From Phoronis australis (Eukaryota > Phoronida > Phoronidae), in the NCBI GenBank assembly GCA_002633005.1, contig NMRA01000052.1:1206688-1270687 (forward strand): a stretch of DNA of 64,000 bases, in the 5' to 3' direction. The notes beneath the pieces are model-generated. The model made no database searches. It was not told where the DNA came from and saw only the letters and a program-made list of their open reading frames with translations. Below are positions 39,101 through 49,246 of the stretch, piece by piece. Position 1 is the first letter of the stretch; every line of letters starts with the position of its first letter. The position numbers and the translations under genes are program-made.

Positions 39101-42100
39101 TGACTAATACAAGCTGGGGTTCTTTAGTAACGGAAGCTGAGGCTCTTGATTTAAGCTGGGGCTACTGACTAATAAAAGCTGACTGCTCTTGACTGATACA
39201 AGCTGGGGCTATTGACGTTTAGAAGCTGGGGCTCTTGACTATTAGCAGCTGAAGCCCTTGATTAATAAAAGCTGGAGGTTCGAAAGTAGCAAACAGTGAT
39301 TGTAGATTAGTCTGCTATTCTAGTAAGGTTTCATGCAGTTGTTTTGAGGAAACAGTGACCACATCTCTTCTCGTTGAAAAACGTGAAAATTGCGGAGCAA
39401 ATAACTTCTGATTTTTAGATAATCCGATGTTAGTTGGGTGGAATTTGTCAGCATTTTGATACATTATGAAGCATAAATTACACCTTTTTGTATTAATTTG
39501 AATGAAGTCAATATAATATCTTCATGAATTTTTAGTTTCGCTTTCATTGTGACTGACCTGTAATTCACTGTATATCATCGTCCTCAGGGGAAAGTTGCAG
39601 ATGTTGGTCAAACTGATGTACTCAAGTTGAAAGAGCAGTTAGCAACACTCGCCAACTCGCTATCAACCGTTAGTCAGGAGAAGTCCAAAATGGAAGCCAA
39701 CTATCAGGCTGAGAAGAGAACACTCAAGGTATCGAACACTGTATATTATTTTTCAATATAGTTTAGTATAGTTAATAGAGAAACAGTTGTACAAACGAAC
39801 AAACTTCTACATCATTGGAAGAGATGGCGATGTTTGTGAAAATTCGCAACTTTAGATGGTCAGCTATTCATGGATACGCAATGTTTCCATGATCAAGGAT
39901 TACATATTAAACAATTTTTTTTCATGGGTAATTAATTTGGAGATGACAAAGAAACATGGCTTTTGATAATCTAGGTGCTGGATAGGTACAATCAACCAAT
40001 GAAAATGTCTTTTTAAAGGATACGAACATGTAGAAAGACAACTTTGAGGTTTAAGTTGGTTTCTTGGTTAACTGGTTACCAGCTTCTCTTGTGGATTTCA
40101 GTCAGTGAAATCTGTTGTGAAATTGATGGTCTTTTATTTCCTGATTCACAGAAAGAATATGAAGAAAGAATTACAGATCTAGAACAAAGTGTTGCAAAGT
40201 ATTCAAAGGAAATGGATGCCTGCAGTATACAGTTGTCAGAGGTGAATTGCTTTAGTGTTTGTGATCTTGAAATTTGCCCCAGTGCCAGATTTCTCATACT
40301 TGATAATATTAATCAGTCAAAGAAAACATTTCATCAGTTTGTTATGATTTAGAATAGAATCATAGTTCAGTTCTAATGTTATCAAGTCATATTCAACATC
40401 TACTTTGAATGCTGAGACCTCCAATCATTTGATCTTTGGCAATTTTAGCAACAAAAATGTTAATTTTATTAACTTAATCCTAAAAAATTGGTCTAGACTT
40501 GTTCCAGAACTTGGAGAAGAAGTTATTTTGGGGGTTGGAAAGCATCAACGAATTGCACGAGATCAATGTCAAAACTTTGACCTATTTTGTTCTTTATTCT
40601 CCAAAAAACAGTTTGCCTGACACTGACGTATGATTTATATACTAGGCGTTTTATTGTTCAACCATTCAACATACTAGATCAGAATATTTTGAGGGTGCAA
40701 ATATGTCTCTGGAGGAGAGTATTTTTCCTCAAAACCAGCTGCAATGTGGCTTATTTTTCATTGTTACATTGGCAGAAAGTGCCTCATATATGTCATGATT
40801 GAATGGATGTTGATGTTTGTACTATGTGTTTCGTCCTAGCTCAAATCACGAATCAGAAGTCAACAGCATGAGCGAGATAAAGAACAAACTGATCACGTGT
40901 TGCAGCTGAAGGAATTACAGAACCTCCTTGCATCTGAGAGAGAAAAGGTGAGAACTGTTTGGTTTCTATGTACCCACGTACTTTATGTAGGTGCATAGTG
41001 CTGTCAAGTCTGGCATCCTGCTCCTGGCGTCCTGTAACTGGTGTCCGCTGCTGTTTGTCTTGAACTACTTGCAGTATCTTCATAGAATTTGCTAGATGTG
41101 TTCCTATGAAGCTGACGACAGATGATTGTGATTTTTGGAGGGATTCTACAACTGTTGTGTCCTCTAGTGGCAATTTTCATATTTTTTTATGTTTGTCACT
41201 CGATCTGCCCAGTTCCTTGAATCAAGAATTTTTCAAAATTTGCAAATAGGCTTCAGGTTGAGATAACTATGATACCTTTCCTGTTTCGAATGGATTCGAT
41301 GGGAGTATGCTATCGTTATTACTTATTATTATTTTAAATTTTGCAGGACGGTTTATTTGTATTGAAGAGAGGATAGCTGGGTACAGTTCAGTAACTTTGT
41401 TAGCTTACCTGAGTTATTGCCGTGTATTTTATATGAGAACGTGATTTTGGCTAGATTTTAGCATGGTCCTAGCAAAGTCCTAGCAAGGTGCTAGCAAGGT
41501 CCTAGCAAGGTCCTAGTGTTACTGAACTCTGTCCTGGTGTTGATTTTCTACTGAGTTGGAAAACTGTTGCGCCTCCTAGTGGCATTTTTGTCTGTCTCCA
41601 TGTCCACTAAGTTCCTGAATGGATTAACATGAGATTGATTTACATGCTCCTATAGAGGAAGGCACGACTGGTGTTGACTTTGGAATGAGAAGAGTACCCT
41701 AGATGCAATTTAGGCTTTCTTTGAGTGATCCTCTATATCAGCTAAAATTGAGGTGATTTTTGGACTGTCCACGGCTGAAGAAACAGTTTGTAACTGCTTG
41801 AGACCAAGTTCTGTCAGTTACTTAGTCATGATGACAAATCATTTTATGCGCCAAGCATCTTCTGAACCAATAACAAATTGTCTGCTTTTTCCAAGTCCAG
41901 AAATCTCGTCTGATGTAAGAAAAGAACTATTTTGAGACCTCCACAGTTTTGTAGTCAGTGGTCTTAGTTTCTTTGATGGAGTGTGGGATTATATAGCTAT
42001 TTTAAATTGCATGGATTAATTAATCAGAAATATTAGTACAAAAAGGAAATAATTTAACAGAATGCATTACCTACATTCATTTTGGTAGTACTGGAGGCAG

Positions 42101-45100
42101 TCAGTTGCAATAACATCATCCGTTGAACAAACTCTGTTTTGTGATATTTGATAGTCAACCAAATCTGTTTACACATAGTGTATGAAAGCCAATGAATATA
42201 ATAATTATCAAATATGATAAAAATATTAAAACTCAAAAAAGTTTACACACAACTACACAAACAAATAATATATGATCATGTTACAATTGGTTTTCGTTGC
42301 CCGCACAGTATGATAAGCTAAGAGAAACCCTGAAGCAAAAGGAGAATGAGGCCATCCTACGTGAGGAGTACGAGCATAAAGTGCACTCCCTGTCGGAGGA
42401 GTTGGAGGTGGTGCGGCAGCGACTGAAGGAGTCTGAGGACAAGTCACAGGCACCCTCCCCTTTACTGCTGGATCTGCAGAGGGAACTCGCAGAAATGAAG
42501 GTAGGAAAGCTAACAGCGCATACATGAACATGCAGTAGTTGTTATCATGTTATGTATACTGTTGGGTGTTCTTCGTATTTATTTATCTGTTGCCGAAGAT
42601 GAAATATATTGAAACGCTGTTTCTTCATTATGCAAAACAGCATCATTCTTGGCACACAAAATTTGTCAGAACCTGAGATGAGGTTGCATTTACTCCTACA
42701 ACTGGGCAACTGAAAATGTACACTGAGCGGTATCATTAATGAACTTTTTACAAGCTTTATGCAGACATGTAATTAAAAATATAGTTTCAATGAATACTGC
42801 TCGTTTCTGCTGTGTCAAATTTCCAAACCTGTCCTGTGAAGCAGCCCACTCTGGCTCACGATACTTTATGGTGAACTCACTATGTTCCATGTAATGCTGA
42901 TAAATAAAGGTCCCTCTTTTTTACATCTGAGTAGACTAAGAGCAGACAGCGGTTCATCAGTGTGAGGGTTTTTTGTGATAAGGGACCCGTGTATCACACC
43001 TGAATTGAGGCATTTCCGTTGGAAGGTCTCTTGCTTTACTTGCATCACCTATTGAATTTTTGAGTTCCCATTTGTACAATGTCATCTGATGTGAGTGTTG
43101 ACTCATTCAGTTTATTGTTTTCTGTTCCTTGAGTCGAACAGGGGACTGTTTCATGGAAAATGACTTCCAGTGTTAAAAATTAAGAAGGAAATATGGTCTT
43201 GCGCTCCACAAAACTATATCTGATAAATCTCGCTTTAGTGAGAGTATATTCTCTGGGAATGTACCCATAACTACTAGTTCCTGACTGAGATAATTTGCAT
43301 GGATTATTTCTTGGTTGTCAGGTACTAATAAGAACATGACTAGACCTCTATTCAGAAACTGTGAAGAGAGAGCAGGAGATCAAATTTCTGTCTTAAGTCT
43401 TAAGTCTGTTTTCATGAAATAAACCCCCGTTGTTCAACAGGTGGTAATTCAGTCTTATTAAAGCAGTGACCACCTGTCATTGCAGTGGAAGGATTTTAAA
43501 TTACTTTTTAGCTTTAGTCGTTAAAATGTACTCTATGACATGCAGCTTCATTGGGCTTGTTGGGATCCAGAGCTTTGATGATGAAATGAGGTTGCATCTT
43601 TTCTCTTCATGTACAAAATTTTGATGTTTAGGCTCAACACAGAATAACAGTTCAAATGGAACAGAAAAAAGCAATCGAAGCAGAAGAAAGGTATGATTGG
43701 ATTTTTTTGTTAAACTCACATAAGTGTTAAATGGTGGATGTGCCGGGTAAATTGGCTATGTAAAAGTTTTGTCACAAGGGCAATCAAAAGTAAAACCCCA
43801 CAGAAAAGTTCCCACAGTGGGGTCCATTAACACTGAGGTCCAACCACAATAATGCAGTGAGGTAAAAAACATTATCACAGTGAGGTCCAACCACACTTAA
43901 AGTGACGTCCAACCGCACCATTATGGTGAGGTCCAACCACACCATTAGAATGAGATTCAACCACACTATTACAGTGAGGTCCAACCACACTGCTCTAGTG
44001 TAGTCCAACCGCACTGTTATGGTGAGGTTAAACCGCACTATAACTGTGAGGTCCAACCACACAACCACAATGAGGTCCACCTAAACTATTTCAGTGAGGC
44101 CCAATGACAATGCACTATTACTCAGTGATTTTCAACCTTACTAAATGTATTATTACATTGAGATCTGCAGTGTTGTCTTTGATACTGTGTCAATTGGCTG
44201 GTACGTACCTGCCTAAAATCATAGCTGCCCATTTATCATTCTAAAACAGGGATATTCCTGACAAGATTTGAATCTGTGCCCTGTGGGCACACCTGATGAT
44301 AAAAAGTATGCCTATCTCCAAAAAGTTGTGCGCAGCAGACCTAGTGTAATTAAAAGTGGTAACAGATGAAACAGAAACCCCAAGGGTTATCGAAATAAGA
44401 ACAGAGTCATGTTCATGTAAAAGTTGCATTTGTTGCATTTAAAAATTCCGTACAAAAAGGCAATCTGATAAAGGTTTCAAACAGACAGTTCAGCTGTGGC
44501 AGAATAAGAACACAATCATGTTATGTAAAATCTGACACGCCTAATCAAAAAGCAGGCAATCTGACAAAGACTTCAAATGTTTAATTTTGATCAAAAATGA
44601 ACAGCCTGTTGGAAGTCTAATGAATCCATCTTCCCTCCTCCTGTCAAATTTCTTGAGTTGGTCGCAATAATCTGGTTTGAGCCGGTTGCGTAGTGGTGTC
44701 AACACACGATTCTTCGCATTAAATGCCCACTCACAGTCCGCTGTGTGCAGAGATTGCACCAGGGCTAATGCTGCTAACTTGCACAAATTTGGGAAATCCT
44801 CTTTATGGCACCACTTTTCCTCTCCGGGCACGTTTTTTTTAGGTGTCCAAAAGTTTAAAGTTGACAATCGCTTTGCCATTCTTCTGTCGTCTGTTCGCTC
44901 CTAGCAGACGTCGCTTAGTGCATGTGATGTCGCGTCCTCTGTCGGAGGATAATTGAATTTCACGGTCGCAGCTGAAGCCTGCATTGTCATTTGTTAACAA
45001 GAATCATGGTAATTTACGATCAAATATTGGAAAACATACACGCCCTGCTAACTTGGTCTCATTTTAATGAAATCAGCGACCTATATAATACCCGACTGGC

Positions 45101-48100
45101 TGTAAGTTGACTAGAATCTTGGATTATTGGAAAAGTGTAACAGTTGTATTTTAAGAGATGTGCCTGGGGGGATACTGCTGCATTACACTTGCGTCTTTAT
45201 TTTTAATGTGCTTATGGATCAAAGGCCCGATCTAGGAATATCCCTGCTAAATTGTAGACGTTTTAATGTGCTCCATTTATTCCAAGGATGAAGCTAATCG
45301 GAGATCAAGGTGAGGAACGTGTCTCCAGTCTGGAGAACAAACTGTCAGAACTCTCCGCTGTGGTGGGGAACTATGAACGACTTCGCTACCAGGACCAAAC
45401 CAACATACAGAAGCTAAAGGAACGAGTCACTCAGCTGGACATGGAGAATACGGCCTTGGCTCGCGCAGCGCACTCTAGTGCCATCACGGATAACGACGAG
45501 GCAAATCTTGATGTACAGGGACTAATAGAAAAGATGACACAGCTGAAAGGGCTGCTGAAACTGGCCAATGAGAGGTCGGAGAAACACGTTAACATCGATG
45601 GTAGGGGACTTTTTAATATAAATTGCTTATTTCCACAGATAGTCAAAAGAAAAATGATTCAAGAAATGCCAAGAAGCCTTGAAAATATTAGTTACCTGAT
45701 TGTGTTGGAAATTGATTTTATTCAACAGTTTGAGCTAAAAGAAAACACAAAATAACCTGTTATTCCTCGTCATGATAGCCAAGCACAAGCAGAATGCCAC
45801 GTTATGATGGTTAAGCTTAAGCGGACTTGACTGTCATAGAAGCCATCCATCACCATTTACTGGAAAGTTGATAAAGTGTGAATTAGCCATTCGCTATTCC
45901 TGTAATTGGGATCTAATAATTTGTAAACAAATCTTTAGCTTTGACGAGGGCTGTAACACAATGAAATGTGTTTTTGAGATATTTTACGAATCGCCAAACT
46001 CATCATTGTTTGCCAGACATTCACTGAAATCTAGGTCATTGGCTTTATTAGCTAAATGAACCTAGGCTACTCTGCCAGCCTGCAGAGCATTTGGCTATGA
46101 TGCGAGAGTTTCAGGTTTCGAATCTACAATGGGGCTGATTTCAGAAAAGATATTTCTTGTCAATGATATGATTTTAAGTTGAAAAGTCTGCAGGCAGAAT
46201 TGGCTTTCATAGAGTAGAAACACGTTTTGTCTGTTTTCTTGTGGGTTGTATTGAAGTTGGAAGTCCAAAATCTTAGGTTGAATACGGGGTTTACTATTGT
46301 CTTTACCACCATTGGCTTCTTTCTTTCTTTTTTGTTAGAAGTCAGCCTCTCAAACCCTGTTGGGTGTGAGTCATCGTTTTTTGTACATTCATAAGACAAG
46401 TGAAAATTTAAGCAATAGATCTTGTCTGTGAATCTACTGAAATTGCCTTGACCTTATCGGAGCCAAGCATTTGACAAAAATGTGTGGCCTGTGGTGACAG
46501 TTGATATTTCTTTTTAGTAGATTTTTATATACCATCCTTCATTGCACCTTTGATACTAAGCGATCGAAAGAGAACAAGTCAGTGTGATCTAATTTGGCAT
46601 GTTTCCACTGCCTTTACTCAATGTTTGGGTTTGAATCCCAATGGGGCACAATGCTAGAGCCTTGAGTCAGGTCTCTAGTTCATCAGCTCTTTTAAACTAT
46701 GTATCCGGTGATCAGTGCAATGGGCCCACCTGACCGGCCTGCGCACATCTGGTACTAGGTGTATCAGATTGCCTACATGTGAATGCCAACAAACATGTCT
46801 GTAGCACGCCATGGCTAACTTCTGTGTACAGTAGTACTAATGCATGTGCAGATGCATTATCTGAAGAGCATATTTACCGTGCACTTTGGAGAAAGCTGCG
46901 GTCAACCTTTCAGCAGTCAAAAAGAGCACATATCAACAATCAAAGATCAAAATAGTAATTGTGTATCGTTGCATTTCAGAAGGATATTAACTGGGTGAGA
47001 ATGGTCAACGCAGCCTAGATTGTTCGTGTCACCTCTGTTCAATACTTGTGTTTCAGAACTGATGAGAGAACAGTGCGAGGAGTCTGATGATGATTATGAC
47101 GTTCACAAGAGATGTCAGGAAGAATACCAGCAGTTGAAGGAGGAGTTTGAACGTTATAAATTGAGAGCACAATCTGTGCTGAAGAATAAAAATGCTAAAG
47201 TGAGTATCATCCAAAGTTTACACACCGTTTGAACATTATTAAGTGAGTACACAGTCCGTGCTTAAATTCTCAAATGAGTATTGTCCAAAGGTTACACACA
47301 GTTTGAACATTATATGTTAACATCACAGTCTGTTGAAGAAGGAAAATGCTAACAGCGAATATTGTCCAAAGTTTATGCAGTTTGAATGTCATAAATTAAG
47401 AGTACAGTCCTGGTGTCCATAGCCAATGAGTACCATTCAAAATTTACACACGGTTGGAACATAAACTGAGAGTACTGTCCAAAGGTTACACACAGTTTGA
47501 GCGTTATCATAGTTTGAACACTATGAATTGAGAGCATAGTCCATGCTCAAGAATTAAAATGCTAAGGCGAGTTTTTTCGAAAGTTTAAGCAGAGTTTGAA
47601 ATCACCGTAAATGAACTGAGAACATATTCTGGGCTTAAGAACAAAAATGCTCAAGTGAGTATTGTCCTAAGCTTCCTCAGAATTTGAATGTTATGAACTT
47701 TGACCATGTGTGTTTAGGAATAAGAATGCTTTTATTGATTATTTTCCCATAGTTTACACACTGTGTGAATGTTATGTAGTTAGTGCTCAAGAAGCAAGTA
47801 CTTTTGTCAAATGTTTACACTGAGTTTTAACCTTTTAAACTGATAGCTTAGTATGTATACAAGAATAACAATTCAAAAGTGAGTAATGTCTTGAGTTTAC
47901 AAGCAGTTATTATAATGGTTGATACATTTTAATTTCCCAGAAACTTTGTGCAGTAAAGGTTTAACCTATTCATTTGATGTTTTAAATTAGTATTACCTTG
48001 GTTTGAGAAAGGCTGATTTTAATTCGTCTACAGGTAAAGCATAAATTCATTATGTGATCCTATTTTATATGGAATATTTTTCTAGGACCCTGCGTCATCT

Positions 48101-48931
48101 AAGGAGCTGGAGTCATATAAGTCGCAAGTAGCAGAACTCAAAGACAAACTGCGGAATCTCATGTCGAACAATGAAGACGAGGATGTAAAACACAAACGGA
48201 ATGTGGAGGACCTAAGGAGGACCATTTCCAAACTTCAGGAGAACCACAAGGTGGAGCTGGATGCCGCGGAGACCGAATACAAACAGAAAGCAGCTCAGCA
48301 AGAGCTTCAGATACGTCGACAGAGGGAAAGGACTATTGCTTTGTTAGCTGAGAAAGACCAGGAAATAGAGTCTCTGAGACAGCGAGATCCTTTCTCGAAT
48401 GATTATAATAGCCTCAGTGCAAACCGGCGAGTTTCTCTTTCACCTGAGGGAAGTGCAGAGTCAAATGAGGAATCAGTAACAGAACTCTTCTCAAAGCCAC
48501 CAGGTGGCATAGGTGCACAAAGTGAAGGACAGCAGCTGCTGCACTTCTCCGAGGAACAAGCGAGAAAAGAAGTGGAGATACAGCACTTAAGGAAATCAAA
48601 ACACCAGGTGGAGACTGCGTTGCGTGAACTTCAGCAGAATTGTCTCGTTAAAGAGGAGAGATATGCCGAAGAGATTGAAGATTTAAAGGAAGAAGTGAGA
48701 AAGTTGGAGAGGAATAAGTCACGGGAGAGTGCGAACTTGGAATACCTAAAGAATGTGGTGTATAAGTACATGGTGTGTAGCGACACCCTGGGGAAGGAAC
48801 AAATGTTGAACGCTATAGCAACCATACTGCAGTTCAGCCCTCAAGAAAAGAAAGATGTTCATCACTTTCACACGAGCTGGTGGCTGTTTTATCACCAGGA
48901 GTCCAAGACCAAATATAAACCAAAGAAATAG
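30154..48931 (+). CDS. GCC1: GCC1 homologue, GRIP and coiled-coil golgin
   Basis: Exons: 37476-37562, 38093-38323 (or 38277), 39588-39728 (or from 39601), 40152-40241, 40840-40947, 42309-42500, 43632-43690, 45287-45600, 47057-47199 and 48086-48931 (TAG). Phases agree for both exon 2/3 choices. From the internal ATG (37478) this gives 720 or 731 residues (human about 775). Markers are ELIQTVEAQNDKILRYQKKL, AYKGLVKEKEALEASV, LATLANSLSTVSQEKSKMEA, IQKLKERVTQLDMEN, QLKEEFERYKLRAQ and a C-terminal GRIP domain. A candidate first exon at 30154-30187 (MADELWSLTKI) joins 37476 in phase. The protein is nearly all coiled coil. The family tethers vesicles at the trans-Golgi network, with GRIP binding ARL1-GTP. 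Introns are crowded with transposons and minisatellites. Confidence 0.93.
31007..34275. mobile_element. hAT-like DNA element with CAGGGCTCG ends and 5-bp target duplication
   Basis: Left end CAGGGCTCG (31007) and right end CGAGCCCTG (34275) are inverted repeats, flanked directly by GAAGG on both sides (31002-31006, 34276-34280). Subterminal AGGTCGCATTTTGCGAC-type repeats occur at both ends (32108-32220, 34170-34255). A second element is inserted 9 bases inside the left end. No transposase is recognisable, so it is non-autonomous. It lies in the long first intron inferred for GCC1. Confidence 0.75.
31016..32101. mobile_element. Nested MITE packed with ATTCTCACT/AGTGAGAAT motifs
   Basis: Ends CCCTTATGAAAAAG and CTTTTTCGTAAGGG are inverted and flanked by CG on both sides. 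Inside, the left third carries many AGTGAGAAT units, the right third many ATTCTCACT units, and the 31370-31800 core few. The motif therefore switches orientation about the centre. A secondary palindrome (AATTTGCATAGCATTCC / GGAATGCTATGCAAATT, near 31196 and 31254) lies in the left part. No ORF of note. It interrupts the hAT-like element after base 31015. Confidence 0.8.
34355..34512. mobile_element. Short CAGTGGCGG element with 5-bp ATTGC duplication
   Basis: Left end CAGTGGCGGATTTAGAGGGG and right end GGATCCGCCCTTG are imperfect inverted repeats. ATTGC flanks both ends (34350-34354, 34513-34517). It is related in inverted orientation to 62896-63022. It is non-coding and lies in the long first intron inferred for GCC1. 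Confidence 0.72.
34572..34644. repeat. Hairpin-forming inverted repeat, about 25-bp arms
   Basis: GCCATTTTTACACTGCTCGT at 34573-34592 and its near reverse complement at 34621-34643 surround a short loop. It is probably a miniature palindromic element. Confidence 0.65.
35262..35600 (+). repeat. Truncated second copy of the hAT-like element left region
   Basis: Sequence from GCGCTATGAAAATCGGCAGG through AAAGATCCAAACTA parallels 32105-32570 (both share AGCCAAAATCCCAG, GTGAAAGTTGAATCA, GCTCTCTAACT and TAGGTCTGA-CTGCTAC). It is in direct orientation, about 1 kb beyond the intact element, with its right end missing. Confidence 0.7.
36725..37330 (+). repeat. Modular interspersed repeat: GCCCACA head plus about 170-bp units
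   Basis: It begins with the small palindrome GTGCCCACATATTTATATGT..., then TCATCTCTGTCTAGG. Serial units follow, each with a core such as GTGCCCCCTAGTGGCATTTTT, CACCTCGTGGCCATTTTTGT or CACCCCTTAGTGGCGATTTT and an ATTTTTATGAAATAAGGCAAAT spacer. The same modules recur at 40969-41690, 50495-50590, 53790-54321 and 55129-55260. No protein product is seen. It lies just upstream of the GCC1 exon at 37476. Confidence 0.7.
38852..39276 (+). repeat. 22-24-bp minisatellite, about 18 copies, GCC1 intron 2
   Basis: The consensus is close to AAGCTGGGGCTCTTGACTAA plus a short A/T linker. Copies vary by substitutions and 1-3 base indels. Confidence 0.9.
40969..41690 (+). repeat. Second copy of the modular GCCCACA/CTAGTGGC repeat, GCC1 intron
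   Basis: Head TACCCACGTACTTTATGTAGG, then GTGTCCTCTAGTGGCAATTTT (about 41156) and GCGCCTCCTAGTGGCATTTTT (about 41569). An 11-bp minisatellite sits between the two units. Confidence 0.65.
41461..41516 (+). repeat. 11-bp minisatellite GTCCTAGCAAG, five copies
   Basis: Five near-identical copies of GTCCTAGCAAG (one with TG for TC), within the modular repeat in a GCC1 intron. Confidence 0.9.
43814..44108 (+). repeat. About 27-bp minisatellite, roughly 11 copies, GCC1 intron 7
   Basis: Units follow CAGTGAGGTCCAACCACAC plus ATTAT. The regular antisense frame over it (repeated VWLDLTVIV-like peptides) is a by-product of the repeat length being divisible by three. Confidence 0.9.
44247..45246 (-). 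mobile_element. hAT element relic, 1 kb
   Basis: Terminal inverted repeats CAGGGATATTCCT (44247-44259) and AGGAATATCCCTG (45234-45246) enclose exactly 1000 bp, flanked by CTAAAA and CTAAAT. The - strand carries a hAT transposase C-terminal fragment. The right end stops 40 bases before the GCC1 exon 8 start, so it supplies part of the branch-point and acceptor neighbourhood of that intron. Confidence 0.82.
44541..44879 (-). pseudogene. hAT transposase C-terminal dimerisation-region fragment
   Basis: The 112-residue frame includes FPNLCKLAALALVQSLHTAD, CEWAFNAKNRVLTPLRNRL and CDQLKKF, the conserved C-terminal block of hAT transposases and of hAT-derived ZNF862-like proteins (usual form TADCERxFSxxNRIxTxLRNRL). 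The N-terminal zinc finger and catalytic region are absent, so it cannot be active. It lies inside the 1-kb element bounded by CAGGGATATTCCT repeats. Confidence 0.75.
46075..46140 (+). repeat. tRNA-like SINE head or tRNA pseudogene
   Basis: AGCATTTGGCTATGATGCGA, then GTTTCAGGTTTCGAATCTAC, resembles the anticodon-to-T-arm part of a tRNA-type SINE head. The 5' half does not fold convincingly, so this is not an intact tRNA gene. Confidence 0.4.
46575..46790 (+). mobile_element. tRNA-derived SINE, copy 2
   Basis: Box B-like GGGTTTGAATCCCAATGGGG is followed by CACAATG-TAGAGCC-TTGAGT, then CAGGTCTCTAGTTCATCAG and GTGCAATGGGCCCACCTG. The order and tail match 21978-22190. It lies in GCC1 intron 8. 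Confidence 0.65.
47145..47910 (+). repeat. Tandem array derived from the GCC1 exon 9/intron 9 junction
   Basis: Unit 1 spans the last 55 bases of exon 9 and the first 27 or so of intron 9 (GTTTGAACGTTATAAATTGA ... AAAATGCTAAA|GTGAGTATC ... AAAGTTTACACAC). It then recurs about ten times through the intron with increasing decay (for example near 47230, 47305, 47382, 47515, 47595, 47680, 47765, 47820). Many copies keep AATGCTAA and GTGAGTATTGTCC-like donors. Only the first copy is in the GCC1 frame. Confidence 0.85.
48086..48931 (+). CDS. GCC1: GCC1 terminal exon with GRIP domain
   Basis: This 282-codon exon (acceptor TTTTTCTAG) holds the last coiled coil (KVELDAAETEYKQKAAQQEL, QRERTIALLAEKDQEIESLR), a Ser/Glu-rich linker, ARKEVEIQHLRKSKHQVETA, and the GRIP domain ESANLEYLKNVVYKYMVCSD followed by MLNAIATILQFSPQEKKDV. 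The Tyr in NVVYKYM aligns with the family tyrosine needed for ARL1 binding. The tail keeps the TSWW motif seen after GRIP in vertebrate GCC1, then a basic end not present there. Confidence 0.92.
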   Translation, partial: DPASSKELESYKSQVAELKDKLRNLMSNNEDEDVKHKRNVEDLRRTISKLQENHKVELDAAETEYKQKAAQQELQIRRQRERTIALLAEKDQEIESLRQRDPFSNDYNSLSANRRVSLSPEGSAESNEESVTELFSKPPGGIGAQSEGQQLLHFSEEQARKEVEIQHLRKSKHQVETALRELQQNCLVKEERYAEEIEDLKEEVRKLERNKSRESANLEYLKNVVYKYMVCSDTLGKEQMLNAIATILQFSPQEKKDVHHFHTSWWLFYHQESKTKYKPKK

Positions 48932-49022
48932 CAGTTTTGGCTTACACGGTAAAATCTCACCATTGCAGGACGCAATGTGGCAAACAACGGACCTTTTTGC
49001 TTTTCATTTTTTTTCAAGAAAA

Positions 49023-49043
49023 AATAAAGTAGCATTAAATAAA
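49023..49043 (+). promoter_or_regulatory. Candidate GCC1 poly(A) signals
   Basis: Two AATAAA hexamers (49023-49028 and 49038-49043) lie about 90-110 bases after the GCC1 stop codon, giving a very short 3' UTR if used. Confidence 0.6.
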
Positions 49044-49182
49044 TGCAATACCATTTTGAACATCAGACTATGTTTTGAAAAATTGTGGGCATCCACATGA
49101 ATTTTAGACGTTTTTCAGAAATGAAACATATCAATTTTGGAGTTATTTTTGTCCAAAGTTAGTGAGATTTTACCATCCTCAG

Positions 49183-49246
49183 TTTGTTCTAGCATTAGTG
49201 CTAACAGGACACTGTTTGTTCTAGCATTAGTGCTAACAGGATACTG
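49183..49246 (+). repeat. 32-bp tandem duplication
   Basis: Two adjacent copies of TTTGTTCTAGCATTAGTGCT plus AACAGGACACTG differ at one base. It is a recent local duplication just downstream of GCC1. Confidence 0.9.

Noticed and set aside
43784-44080. 98-codon - strand frame with repeated VWLDLTVIV-like peptides
   Set aside because: Produced by the 27-bp minisatellite, whose unit length is a multiple of three; no start context or homology.
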